64,000 nt of DNA, taken from positions 218,342-282,341 of the forward strand of contig CAVTDW010000026.1 of the NCBI GenBank assembly GCA_963733505.1. Reading direction: 5' to 3'. This document shows, one piece after another, positions 1 through 8,540 of the stretch. A model generated the notes under the pieces. It saw nothing but the letters and a program-made list of their open reading frames with translations, was not told where the DNA came from and made no database searches. A program made the translations under genes and the position numbers. This DNA is from JALYXV01 sp963733505. Lineage in GTDB: Bacteria > Actinomycetota > Acidimicrobiia > Acidimicrobiales > Palsa-688. The first letter of the stretch is position 1; each line of letters starts with the position of its first letter.

Positions 1-504
1 CCGGCGCCCATCGATCCCGATCTGCGGCCCTACGACGTCGTGGGCGGCACGTTGGACGACATGGTCGACCTGTTGCCCGATCCGTCGCAGCCCGAGGCGG
101 TGCCGTTGATCGAACCGCCCCGGCGAATCGGGCGGATCGTGGGGCGCCGGGCTGAACGGTACCTTCGGGCCCTGCTCCATCCCCCGGGACAACCGCTGCT
201 GGCGATTCACGGCCCCGCCGTTCCGTTCTGGCAGCGCACCGCCGACTACCCGTCCATTGCCGTGGTGGAGCCCGAGGGGCCCGCGGTGATCCGGTTGCGC
301 GATGGGGCGTCGAGTTGCCTGTTCCGCTGGCGGGGTGTCCCGATCGAGCTGCCGTGCGTCGACCGGCGGCTCAACGACGCCTTGGCGGCAGCGGGGCGAA
401 CGCGCCTCGACTCAGGCAAGGGTGAGCGATTGTTGGTCGCCCTGGCCCCGCCGGTCGACGGTCACTGCCACAAAGTGGTCGCAGGACTCATCCCCCGCCC
501 CTGA
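1..504 (+). CDS. Hypothetical protein, 5' end outside the window
   Basis: The reading frame is open from the first base and ends in TGA at 502-504, so the start lies upstream; the first internal start candidate is GTG at 40. About 167 residues are visible. The sequence is Pro- and Arg-rich with no signal peptide, membrane segment or motif I recognise. High third-position GC supports real coding. It converges on the next minus-strand gene across a 100-base gap that holds an inverted repeat. No function is assigned. Confidence 0.5.
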   Translation, partial: PAPIDPDLRPYDVVGGTLDDMVDLLPDPSQPEAVPLIEPPRRIGRIVGRRAERYLRALLHPPGQPLLAIHGPAVPFWQRTADYPSIAVVEPEGPAVIRLRDGASSCLFRWRGVPIELPCVDRRLNDALAAAGRTRLDSGKGERLLVALAPPVDGHCHKVVAGLIPRP

Positions 505-543
505 GGCGGGCCGGCGGGCCGGCGCGGGCGACTGCCTTGTTGC

Positions 544-587
544 TTGTTGCCACAAACCGATGAAATAGCTACGTCGCGTGGCAACAA
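544..587. repeat. Inverted repeat containing a dispersed 25-bp repeat
   Basis: Bases 544-553 (TTGTTGCCAC) are the exact reverse complement of 578-587 (GTGGCAACAA), with a 24-base loop. Bases 544-568 are identical to 46412-46436 about 46 kb away. The element lies between two convergent genes. There is no T-run after it, so a classical rho-independent terminator is not supported. It could be a short mobile or REP-like element. Confidence 0.6.
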
Positions 588-606
588 CGACCGCGGTACC
601 GAAGGA

Positions 607-1278
607 TCAGGGGCCGTAGCGTGAGGCCAGGTCTTCGGCCATGCCCCACCCGAATGCGATGAGGACGTCGCCGCGGCTGCGGTCGACGGGGGCGAAGAAC
701 TCCGCCACCTCCTCGGGCACCACGTCGTCACTCACGGGGCTGTAGTCGAACACCCCGACCGAGTTGGCGTCGCCCTCGACCACGAAGCTGCGGTCGTTGA
801 TGCGGCCCTCGGCGCCGAACCGCTTGGCCAGGCGGCGGCTCCACGCCCGTTCCTCACCGCTGGCCTTGTGGGCCGGGCGGGGGCAGATGTCCTCCAGCCC
901 GTCGAAGGCAACGAACGCCCCGGGCTCGATGAAGCGCGTGCCGATCAGCACATCCTCGTCGGGGAAGGCGAGAACAGCCCGCCGGAACTGATCCGCAGTC
1001 ACCGCCCGCAGCACATCCTCGCGTTTGGCGGTGCGCTTGATCGAAGCCAAGCCCCACAGCAGGCAGGGGGTCCCGCCGATTCGCTCGAGGGTGCAGAAGG
1101 AGAAGCCGACGAGCTTGCCTCCTTCGTAGCCCTGCGTGATCAGTACCCATACATCGCGCTGCTTGGACAGCAGGCCGATGTCGAAGCCGGCTGGTCCGTC
1201 GAGGCAGATGTCCGCCATCTCGGCCAGCTCAGTATCGCTCAGGGCTGTGCAGTCCTTGGTTCCGACGTCTATCGCCAT
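607..1278 (-). CDS. Hypothetical protein, GNAT-like
   Basis: This is a protein of about 223 residues if it starts at ATG 1278. A GTG at 1314 is also in frame, but a -10-like TAAACT at 1320-1325 would place transcription start at about that GTG, so the internal ATG with GGAGGAG upstream (spacing longer than usual) is preferred. The middle (VWVLITQGYEGGKLVGFSFC) resembles the central strands of a GNAT acetyltransferase fold, but the acetyl-CoA loop is not clear. No signal peptide or membrane segment is seen. The function is not known; an acyltransferase is only a suggestion. Confidence 0.55.
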   Translation of the reverse strand: MAIDVGTKDCTALSDTELAEMADICLDGPAGFDIGLLSKQRDVWVLITQGYEGGKLVGFSFCTLERIGGTPCLLWGLASIKRTAKREDVLRAVTADQFRRAVLAFPDEDVLIGTRFIEPGAFVAFDGLEDICPRPAHKASGEERAWSRRLAKRFGAEGRINDRSFVVEGDANSVGVFDYSPVSDDVVPEEVAEFFAPVDRSRGDVLIAFGWGMAEDLASRYGP

Positions 1279-1373
1279 TTCCCTACAGCTCGTCTCCTCC
1301 GCGTGGGTTGACACTTAAGTTTACGCGGTTTCGGGGCCTTTTTTCCAAAGGCGCCCGTCGCACCCACCCAGAG

Positions 1374-1424
1374 CACATCCGGATCACACCCGGATCACAC
1401 CCAGATCACACCCGGATCACACAC
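1374..1424. repeat. 11-bp tandem repeat at the dnaE 3' end
   Basis: About four copies of an 11-bp unit close to CCGGATCACAC lie in tandem, one with a CCAGATC variant. The dnaE stop codon (1417-1419) falls inside the array. A related 10-bp array (CCGGATCAGA) lies at 6963-6996 over the rluD stop codon. Confidence 0.75.
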
Positions 1425-4400
1425 CGGCGCTGCTGGTCAGCAGGCATCCAGCCCCGAGCAGCACCCGCAATTCGGCCAGCAGGCCGGCGCGGGCGTTGAC
1501 GTTGAACTCCGCCGCCAGGCGGATGATCTTGCTGCCCACGTGCAGGAAGACCGGCGCCTCACCCCGATGGTCGGCCAGCAGTTGCTTCAGGCGCAGCACC
1601 CGATCGTCGGAGAGGGCATGCAGCGGAAGCACGAGGTGGAGCGGCTCGGATTCGTCGACGACCAGCTCCGGTCGCTTCAAATCCATGCAGATCAACTTTG
1701 GTTCGTCCTCCCGCAGGTCGAGCCGGCCCCGAACGCACACCACGGCGTCGTCGGACAACAAGTAGCCGATGTCGCCCATGGTGCGGGGGAAGACCCACAC
1801 GTCGACCGTCGCTTCGAGGTCCTCCAGGGTGAACGTCGCCATGAGTTCGCCCCGCTTGGTGTACTTGCGGTTGAGACCGGTGATGACCCCACCGACCCAG
1901 CGGAGATCCCCCTCGGGCAGCTCCCGCGCCTCGCGGACGGTCACGTCGACGTGTCGGCGCAGCGCCGTCTCCACTCCGATCAACGGGTGGTCGCTCACGT
2001 AGAGGCCGAGCATCTCCTTCTCGAACACCAACCGTTGGCGCTTGTCGAACTCGGCGTCGGGAATGGGCACCCGCGTGTCGTCGTATCCCGCGCCGCCGTC
2101 GGCCCCGGGCGACGAGCCCCCGAAGACGTCGCCGAAGAGGCTCATCACGCCCTGCTCACGCTCGCGGCGGCGCGCCAGCGTCCGCTCGACGATCTGCTCG
2201 GCGACCAGGCACAGGCCCTGGCGAGGATGGCCGAGCGAATCGAATGCCCCGGCCTTGATGAGCGACTCGATGGTGCGCTTGTTGAGTACCACCTGGTCGA
2301 CTCGCTCGGCGAAGTCGTAGAAGTCCCGGAACGCGCCCCCCTCGGTGCGGGCCACGATGATCCGCTCGACCAGGCCCTCGCCGACATTGCGGATGGCGGC
2401 CAGCCCGAACGGGATCGCCCCCGACCCCCGGGAGCCACCGCCACGCACGGCGGTGAACTCGGCCACCGACAAGTTGACGTCGGGGACCAGCACCTCGACG
2501 CCCCGGGAACGGCACTCCGACAGATAGACGGCGGTCTTGTCCTTGTCGTCCTTGACACTCGTGAGCAGCGCCGCCAGATACTCGACGGGGTGGTTGGCCT
2601 TGAGCCAGGCCGTCTGGTAGCTGACCAGCCCGTAGCCGTAGCTGTGACTCTTGTTGAAGGCGTAGTCCGCGAAGGGCTCGATGACGTCGAACAGCGCCGA
2701 CCCCAACTCCCGCCCGTACCCCGTCGCCTCGCACCCGGCCACGAATTTTTCCCGCTCCAGGGCCATGATGACCCGGTTCTTCTTGCCCGCGGCCTTGCGC
2801 AGGTTGTCGGCCTCTTCCAGCGAGTACCCGGCGAAGCGCTGGGCCACGCGCATCATCGACTCCTGGTAGATCATCAGCCCCTGCGTCTCGGCCAGGACCT
2901 CGGCCATATCCGGGTGCAGGTAGGTGATGGGCTTGCGGCCGTTCTTGCGGTCGGCGTAGTCGTAGTGCATGTTGGCGGCCATCGGGCCGGGCCGGTACAA
3001 GGCGATGAGGGCGCAGATGTCGTCGAAGCTGGTGGGGGCCAGGGCCCGGGTGAGGGCCCGCATGGGCGAACCCTCGAGCTGGAACACCCCGATCGAGTCC
3101 GCCCGGCGCAGCATCTCGAACACCGCCGGGTCGTCGAGGTCGACACGGTCGATATCGGGCCGGGCCCCGGTGTTGGTCTCGATCAGGTCCAGGGCCCGCT
3201 CCATGACCGAGAGGTTGCGCAGCCCGAGGAAGTCCATCTTGAGCAGGCCCAGCTCCTCGACACCGTGCATCTCGTACTGGGTGACGATCGGGGAGTCCTC
3301 GGGGCGGCCCCCCGGTTCGGGCTTGCGCTGGATCGGCAGGTACTCGGTGAGGGGGTCGGCCGAAATGACGACCGCGGCGGCATGGATCCCGTCCTGGCGG
3401 CGCAAGCCTTCGAGACCCCGGGCCACGTCGATGACCTTCTGGGCGTCGGGGTCGACGGCGTACATGTCCCGCAACTCGATGGCCGCGTGGTACCCGTCCT
3501 CGTGGCCCGCCACGACTTCGAGGCAGGCGCTGAGCGGCGTGTCGCGGCCCATCACGAGTGGCGGCATGGCCTTGGCGATGCGGTCGCCGACGCTGTAGGG
3601 CAGGCCCAGCACCCGCGCCGCGTCGCGAACCGCGGCCCGGGCCTTGATGGTCGAGAAGGTCACGATCTGGGCCACGTGGTCCCAGCCGTAGCGCTCGGTG
3701 GCGTAGCGGATCATCTCGCCCCGGTAGCGCTCGTCGAAGTCCATGTCGATGTCGGGCATCTGCTGGCGCCCGGGGTTGAGGAACCGCTCGAACAGCAGGT
3801 CGTAGCGGATCGGGTCCAGGTCCACGATCCGCAGGCAGTACGCCACGCAGCAGCCCGCCGCGCTCCCCCGGCCCGGCCCGACCCGGATGCCCTTGCTACG
3901 GGCGTGGTCGATCAGGTCCCACACCACGAGGAAGTAGTCGGAGAAGCCCATGTGGGAGATGACCCCGAGTTCGTACTCCAACCGGTCGAGCACCTTGGCG
4001 GGGATGGGCGCGCCGTACCGGGCCTCGGCCCCGCCCATGGCCAGGTGGCGGAGGTAGGTGTCGGCGTCGTCGAACCCAGGAGGTCTGGGAAAAGAAGGGA
4101 GCTTTGGCTTGCCGAAGTCGATCTCCACATTGGCCCGCTCCGCGATCACCAAGGTGTTGTCGCAGGCATCGGGCTGGTCAACGAAGAGGGACCGCATCTC
4201 GGCGGACGACTTGAGGTAGTGCTCGTTTCCCTCGAACTTGAACCGCTTCGGGTCGTCCATGGTCGACCCCGTCTGCACGCAGAGCAGGGCGTCGTGGGCG
4301 ACCGCATCCTCACGGTGGGTGTAGTGGCTGTCGTTGGTCGCCAGGAGCGGGGCGCCGATGCGCCGAGCGATGTCGATCAGCTGCGGGTTGGTCTTGCGCT

Positions 4401-5028
4401 GCTTCTCCAGGCCGTGGTCCTGGAGTTCGACGAACAGGTTGGCCCGACCGAAGATCTCCTGCAGCCGGGCGGCGTGACCGCAGGCCGCCTCGAAGTCGCC
4501 CCGCAGGAGGGACTGGAGCACCAAACCCCCGAGGCATCCGGTGGTGGCGATGACCCCGTCGTGATAGCGGTCGAGGAGCTCCCAGTCCGCCCGGGGCTTG
4601 TAGTAATAGCCCTCGAGGTAGGCGGCGCTGGACAACTTCATCAAGTTGCGGTAGCCGGCCGTCGTCTCGGCCAGGAGCGTCAGGTGGTAGTAGAGCTTTT
4701 CGCCCTCCGCCCCGTCGCCGCCGCCGTCGTCCATCCGGCCCCGCCGCGCCGGGCGCTCGAAACGCGACTCGGCCGCCATGTACGCCTCGGTCCCGATGAT
4801 CGGCTTGACACCCGCCGCCCGGGCCGCCTTGTAGAAGTCGAGGACCCCGTACATGTTGCCGTGATCGGTAATCCCGATCGCCGTTTGCCCGTCGGCGACC
4901 GCCGCCGCGATCACGTCCTTCACCCGAGCCGCGCCATCGAGCATCGAGAACTCGGTATGCAGATGCAGGTGGGTAAAAGAGTCCCCCACGGCGGCGTGTC
5001 CTCCGTGCCCTCGAGTTCGTTCGTCCAC
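1417..5028 (-). CDS. dnaE: DNA polymerase III subunit alpha
   Basis: This is the replicative polymerase alpha subunit, about 1203 residues, the normal length for DnaE1. An N-terminal PHP domain begins with HLHLHTEFS (residues 20-28) and continues with TDHGNMYG. The polymerase active site shows the Asp-x-Asp motif in PDIDMDFDERYRGE (about residue 424), and the finger region carries FNKSHSYGYGLVSYQTAW. The C-terminal part holds an OB-fold region (GGVITGLNRKYTKRGE). The start is GTG 5028, though nothing proves that codon over later ones. The stop lies inside a short tandem repeat. Replication of the chromosome is the expected role. Confidence 0.96.
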   Translation of the reverse strand: MDERTRGHGGHAAVGDSFTHLHLHTEFSMLDGAARVKDVIAAAVADGQTAIGITDHGNMYGVLDFYKAARAAGVKPIIGTEAYMAAESRFERPARRGRMDDGGGDGAEGEKLYYHLTLLAETTAGYRNLMKLSSAAYLEGYYYKPRADWELLDRYHDGVIATTGCLGGLVLQSLLRGDFEAACGHAARLQEIFGRANLFVELQDHGLEKQRKTNPQLIDIARRIGAPLLATNDSHYTHREDAVAHDALLCVQTGSTMDDPKRFKFEGNEHYLKSSAEMRSLFVDQPDACDNTLVIAERANVEIDFGKPKLPSFPRPPGFDDADTYLRHLAMGGAEARYGAPIPAKVLDRLEYELGVISHMGFSDYFLVVWDLIDHARSKGIRVGPGRGSAAGCCVAYCLRIVDLDPIRYDLLFERFLNPGRQQMPDIDMDFDERYRGEMIRYATERYGWDHVAQIVTFSTIKARAAVRDAARVLGLPYSVGDRIAKAMPPLVMGRDTPLSACLEVVAGHEDGYHAAIELRDMYAVDPDAQKVIDVARGLEGLRRQDGIHAAAVVISADPLTEYLPIQRKPEPGGRPEDSPIVTQYEMHGVEELGLLKMDFLGLRNLSVMERALDLIETNTGARPDIDRVDLDDPAVFEMLRRADSIGVFQLEGSPMRALTRALAPTSFDDICALIALYRPGPMAANMHYDYADRKNGRKPITYLHPDMAEVLAETQGLMIYQESMMRVAQRFAGYSLEEADNLRKAAGKKNRVIMALEREKFVAGCEATGYGRELGSALFDVIEPFADYAFNKSHSYGYGLVSYQTAWLKANHPVEYLAALLTSVKDDKDKTAVYLSECRSRGVEVLVPDVNLSVAEFTAVRGGGSRGSGAIPFGLAAIRNVGEGLVERIIVARTEGGAFRDFYDFAERVDQVVLNKRTIESLIKAGAFDSLGHPRQGLCLVAEQIVERTLARRREREQGVMSLFGDVFGGSSPGADGGAGYDDTRVPIPDAEFDKRQRLVFEKEMLGLYVSDHPLIGVETALRRHVDVTVREARELPEGDLRWVGGVITGLNRKYTKRGELMATFTLEDLEATVDVWVFPRTMGDIGYLLSDDAVVCVRGRLDLREDEPKLICMDLKRPELVVDESEPLHLVLPLHALSDDRVLRLKQLLADHRGEAPVFLHVGSKIIRLAAEFNVNARAGLLAELRVLLGAGCLLTSSAGV

Positions 5029-5151
5029 AGCCTGTGGATGAGTTACAGGTCTGTGATTCTAGCCTGGCCGGAGCGACGGCATCGCCCGCCTCCGCGAGCT
5101 CGCCTTCGGGATGCACCGTGGCGCCGCGGGGCACGATCCGATCGACCGGCA

Positions 5152-6309
5152 TCAGCGTGGGGCGCGCCAGGCCAGACACGGAACCAGCATCTCGGCGTTG
5201 GTGAGTGAGCCATGGCGACATACGAGTCGCATCTCGCCGGTGTCGGCCGGGTCCAGATAGGCCACGGGCTGGAAGGGCACCAGGGCCACGTCCCCGAGGC
5301 GCCGGCGTACCGCGGGCGCCAATGGCCCCCCGAACCAGCCACCACCTTCCAACTCGTCGATCGTCCAGACCCAGGCCTCGTCCTGGTAGCGCTGGCGGGC
5401 GGCGTCGGCCAAGGCGGCCGCCCGGTCGGGGCGGGCGTGCAGCCATCGGAAGCGCCCCTCACCACTCATCATGGCGGTCTCCGCAGCCACGGCTTCGTCC
5501 ACCGGCGTCACGGCCGCGCCGACCTGCACCTGCCCGTGGTCAGCCGTGACGACCAGCGCCGCGCCGGGCGGCAGGGCCGCTCGGAGGTCGCCGACCAGCC
5601 GGTCGGCGGCGACCACCTCGGCGTCGTAGTGCGGGCCGAAGCCGTGGATGTGGGCGACCTTGTCGACACCGTCGTAGTACGCGTACACGAAACGCTCGCC
5701 CGCCCGAAGGAGGCTCCGCACCTCGACCGCAATGGCCGAAGACGCCCACCACCCGACCTGCCGGGCGCCCGACAGATGGGCCACCGTGAAACCCGAGGTC
5801 AGAAACTCGCTGCGGGTCACGACCGGCACCGCCAGGCCACCGAACGCCGGGGCGGGCTGAAAGGTCGTCGGCGGAAGAAATGGCCGGGCGTCGCCTGAGA
5901 CCGTCCGCCAACGCAGGACATTGAGCACCTCGTCGCCCGTCGGACCGTCGACCCGTATGCGGTAGCCGACCATGCCGTGGGCCGCCGGCGACTGCCCGAG
6001 GGCGATGGAGGTGAGTGCGGTCGCGGTGGTCGTCGGCGCGACCGACGTGATGGAGCGGCCTTCCATGTCTGCCATGGCGGGAGCCAGCGCCCAACGCTGG
6101 CTGAGCTGGTCCCAGCCCAGTCCGTCGAGTACCAGGAGAACCACCTGCTCGGCGTCGCGGGCGGCGGCCGGAAGCCAGTGTGGCCGAGCCCCGGCGGGCG
6201 CCAGGAGCGCCGGCGCGATCGAGTCCAGGCATGCGCCGCCGTAGTCCGGGCGGACCGGTTGTGGGGTACCGCTGAGAAGGTCCACGACAACCGACGGTAC
6301 CGGGGGCAT
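5152..6309 (-). CDS. Type I phosphodiesterase / nucleotide pyrophosphatase family protein
   Basis: This protein of about 385 residues belongs to the alkaline phosphatase superfamily of two-metal hydrolases. Visible metal-site elements are LLVLDGLGWDQL (first Asp), APTTTATALTSIALG with the nucleophilic Thr region, YYDGVDKVAHIHG, VVTADHGQ and a C-terminal CRHGSLTNAEMLVP, in the usual order for the family. No signal peptide is apparent, so it probably acts in the cytoplasm. ATG 6309 is preferred; GTG 6324 is five codons earlier. The substrate cannot be told from sequence. It lies 120 bases upstream of dnaE on the same strand. Confidence 0.88.
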   Translation of the reverse strand: MPPVPSVVVDLLSGTPQPVRPDYGGACLDSIAPALLAPAGARPHWLPAAARDAEQVVLLVLDGLGWDQLSQRWALAPAMADMEGRSITSVAPTTTATALTSIALGQSPAAHGMVGYRIRVDGPTGDEVLNVLRWRTVSGDARPFLPPTTFQPAPAFGGLAVPVVTRSEFLTSGFTVAHLSGARQVGWWASSAIAVEVRSLLRAGERFVYAYYDGVDKVAHIHGFGPHYDAEVVAADRLVGDLRAALPPGAALVVTADHGQVQVGAAVTPVDEAVAAETAMMSGEGRFRWLHARPDRAAALADAARQRYQDEAWVWTIDELEGGGWFGGPLAPAVRRRLGDVALVPFQPVAYLDPADTGEMRLVCRHGSLTNAEMLVPCLAWRAPR

Positions 6310-6365
6310 GTGACCGTTACGCACCTTGTTGGCAGATGAACCGAAGTTGCGGCGCGGTCACGGCC

Positions 6366-6371
6366 TACGAT
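6366..6371 (+). promoter_or_regulatory. -10-like element of the Rrf2 gene
   Basis: TACGAT lies eight bases before the GTG start at 6379, which would place transcription start at or next to that GTG. This suggests a leaderless mRNA, which is common in actinobacteria. No good -35 match is seen at normal spacing. Confidence 0.35.
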
Positions 6372-6378
6372 GTATGAC

Positions 6379-6954
6379 GTGAAAGTGTCCACGCGGGGCG
6401 ATTACGCCAGCCGGGCGTTGTTGTCGCTCGCATTGCACGACGGAGAACGCAAGCCCACGTCGGTGCGTGACATCGCCGAACGTACGGGACTACCGCAGCC
6501 CTACCTCGAACAGATCCTGCTGGCCCTGAAGGGGGCGGGACTGGTGCGCTCGAAGCGGGGCGTCGGCGGCGGCTATGTCCTGGCCCGTTCGCCCGCCGCC
6601 ATCACACTCGGGCAGATCGTCAGTTCGGTCGAAGGGCCGATCGTGGCCGGCGACTTCGGCGAGCCCCACCAGAACGGGGCGTGCGATCACGAGGGACAGT
6701 GCGTCCTGTTGGCGGTGTGGGCCGACGTCGGCGAGCACATGCGGGTTCACCTCGACAGCTTCACGCTGGCCGACATGGTCGCCCAGGCCCAGGCCAACAG
6801 CGTCCCCCTGGCCCCCATGGTGCTCCAGGTACCGCCCGTCAACCCCACCACTCCCCCGGCGAGGGTCCTGTCTCCGCCGGTGGGCGCCGGAATCTCGTCG
6901 GTAGGCGCCGGAATCTCGTCGGTAGGCGCCGGGGCGCCGTCCGAGAGCGCCTGA
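6379..6954 (+). CDS. Rrf2 family transcriptional regulator
   Basis: A winged-helix DNA-binding protein of the Rrf2/IscR family, about 191 residues. The start GTG 6379 gives the typical beginning MKVSTRGDYASRAL; ATG 6370 is three codons earlier. The recognition helix and wing are clear (IAERTGLPQPYLEQIL, SKRGVGGGYVLAR). The cluster loop has two cysteines in CDHEGQC, but the third cysteine expected six residues later in IscR-type proteins is absent, so a classical three-Cys Fe-S site is not supported. The C-terminus carries a repeated VGAGISS tail encoded by a 21-bp tandem repeat. It is divergent from the phosphodiesterase gene. Confidence 0.88.
   Translation: MKVSTRGDYASRALLSLALHDGERKPTSVRDIAERTGLPQPYLEQILLALKGAGLVRSKRGVGGGYVLARSPAAITLGQIVSSVEGPIVAGDFGEPHQNGACDHEGQCVLLAVWADVGEHMRVHLDSFTLADMVAQAQANSVPLAPMVLQVPPVNPTTPPARVLSPPVGAGISSVGAGISSVGAGAPSESA
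6880..6933. repeat. 21-bp tandem repeat in the Rrf2 gene tail
   Basis: Two full copies (6880-6900, 6901-6921) and one partial copy of a 21-bp unit encode SVGAGIS repeats at the extreme C-terminus of the Rrf2 protein. The copies differ at one base (gtggg/gtagg). Such units can change copy number by slippage. Confidence 0.75.
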
Positions 6955-6962
6955 GGACCAGG

Positions 6963-6996
6963 CCGGATCAGACCGGATCAGACCGGATCAGACCGG
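6963..6996. repeat. 10-bp tandem repeat between convergent Rrf2 and rluD genes
   Basis: Three copies of CCGGATCAGA plus a trailing CCGG. The rluD stop codon at 6988-6990 is inside the array. The unit shares CCGGATCA with the array at the dnaE 3' end. Confidence 0.75.
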
Positions 6997-7932
6997 CGAG
7001 AGGTGGCTCAGCACCGCCGTCAGGTCGTCGGGCAGCGGTGACGTGAAGCTCAGCCGTTCGCCCGAGCCGGGATGGTCGAAACCCAACGCGGCGGCGTGCA
7101 ACCACACCCGCTCGGGTGCCATCCGAGGCAGGCCCGCGGGCCATTTGCCCTGACGGCGGTACCGGACGTCTCCGACGACGGGATGGCCGATCGCCGACAG
7201 ATGCACCCGGATCTGATGGGTCCGGCCGGTCTCCAACCGGCACTCGACGAGCGTCGAGGGCATGGGCGCCGAGAAACGCCCCTCGACCCGGTAGCGGGTC
7301 CGGGCCTCCTTGCCACCAGAACGGATCGCCATGCGGGTGGGATCGGCCTCGGCCCGGCGGATGGGCGCGTCGATCAGTCCCTCGTTGGAGTCGACCAGCC
7401 CCCACACCAGCGCCCGGTAGCGTCGCTCGGCCGCCCGCGAGGCGAGTTGGGCCACGAGGGACTGGCGGGCGGCCTCGGTTCGGGCCACGACCAGCAACCC
7501 AGAGGTCCCTTTGTCCAGGCGGTGGACGATGCCGGGCCGGAACTCGGCGCCACCGTGCGCCAGGCCGGCCAGGTCCGGGAAACGGGCCAGCAGCCCCGCA
7601 ACGAGCGTTCCCCGGGCGTTGCCCGCCCCGGGGTGGACGACCACGCCCGCGGGCTTGTCGACGACGACGACGGCGTCGTCGACGTGTACGACCGAAAAGA
7701 CCACGTCGGCCTCGGGCTCCAGCCCCGCGAGCGGCGCGGTCGGGGCGTCGGGCACCTCCAGGGTCTCGCCCTCGCTTACCCGGTGGCTCCGGGTCCGCAC
7801 CGCGACCCGGTCCAGCGACACCGCCCCCTCGTCGACGAGGGCGGCCACCTGGCTGCGGGTCATCCCGGTGAGCAGCGAGACGACGCGGTCAACCCGCTCG
7901 CCGGCGAGCGCCGCCGGAACGACCTCGATCAC
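6988..7932 (-). CDS. rluD: RluA/RluD family 23S rRNA pseudouridine synthase
   Basis: The protein of about 314 residues has an N-terminal S4 RNA-binding domain (GMTRSQVAALVDEGAVSLD) and a pseudouridine synthase domain. The catalytic aspartate is in HRLDKGTSGLLVVA, preceded by VVVDKPAGVVVHPG and followed by ETGRTHQIRVHL, all family hallmarks. The start GTG 7932 overlaps the lspA stop as GTGA, which argues for translational coupling and against longer upstream starts. The family modifies uridines in helix 69 of 23S rRNA; the exact target here is inferred. Which RluA subfamily it belongs to is not proven. Confidence 0.93.
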   Translation of the reverse strand: MIEVVPAALAGERVDRVVSLLTGMTRSQVAALVDEGAVSLDRVAVRTRSHRVSEGETLEVPDAPTAPLAGLEPEADVVFSVVHVDDAVVVVDKPAGVVVHPGAGNARGTLVAGLLARFPDLAGLAHGGAEFRPGIVHRLDKGTSGLLVVARTEAARQSLVAQLASRAAERRYRALVWGLVDSNEGLIDAPIRRAEADPTRMAIRSGGKEARTRYRVEGRFSAPMPSTLVECRLETGRTHQIRVHLSAIGHPVVGDVRYRRQGKWPAGLPRMAPERVWLHAAALGFDHPGSGERLSFTSPLPDDLTAVLSHLSPV

Positions 7933-8540
7933 TCGGACAACTTGGCGTCGGGCCGGTAGCCGCCCGATGTAGAAGGCGACGCCGCCTTCGGGCGAGCCCG
8001 GAAGAACACCAGCGCCAGCAACACCGCCCCGACGCTGATTGCCGCGTCGGCGATATTGAATACCGGCCACCAGCGCAGGTCGACGAAGTCGACGACCGCG
8101 CCGTGATGGTGGCGGACCAGTCGGTCGGTCAGGTTGCCGAGCGCCCCGCCGAGCAGCAGTCCCATCGCCACCGCGGCAGGCCACGTGGCGCTCCGGCTGG
8201 CTTGGCGTCCCAAACCGAGCAGCACCACGACCAACACGATGACCCCGCCGACGATGATGGCGGTGCTGTCCTGGCCCAACCCGAACGCCGTTCCCGAGTT
8301 GAACTGGACGAACAGACGCAGCGTCCAGACGACATGGATCGGATCCCGAGCATGGGCCAGCGCCCACGACTTGGCTGCCTGGTCGAGCGCCACGACGACC
8401 GCCGCGATGGCGACGATCGACAGCCGGCGGTGCCGTATCGACGCGGCCTGACGCCCGATGGCCGCGGGGGGGCCTCCCTCGGTGCGTCCCGCCGACTCCG
8501 GCGGTCGTTGCTCAGCCGGCCGGCCGAGGCCGGGGCCCAT
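7929..8540 (-). CDS. lspA: Lipoprotein signal peptidase (signal peptidase II)
   Basis: An aspartic membrane protease that cleaves prolipoproteins after lipid addition. About 203 residues, with four hydrophobic segments from about residue 40. The two catalytic aspartates are in GNLTDRLVR and FNIADAAIS, and FNSGTAFGL is conserved. An N-terminal cytoplasmic extension of about 35 residues is rich in Pro/Gly. The start ATG 8540 overlaps the stop of the upstream traR-type gene as ATGA. The three genes traR-lspA-rluD form a tightly coupled unit seen in many bacteria. Confidence 0.94.
   Translation of the reverse strand: MGPGLGRPAEQRPPESAGRTEGGPPAAIGRQAASIRHRRLSIVAIAAVVVALDQAAKSWALAHARDPIHVVWTLRLFVQFNSGTAFGLGQDSTAIIVGGVIVLVVVLLGLGRQASRSATWPAAVAMGLLLGGALGNLTDRLVRHHHGAVVDFVDLRWWPVFNIADAAISVGAVLLALVFFRARPKAASPSTSGGYRPDAKLSE

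Noticed and set aside
1540..5208. A 1222-residue plus-strand frame antisense to dnaE
   Set aside because: It is a shadow of the strongly conserved dnaE; high third-position GC makes long open frames on the opposite strand, and its Asp/Glu/Val/Gly-rich sequence has no domain.
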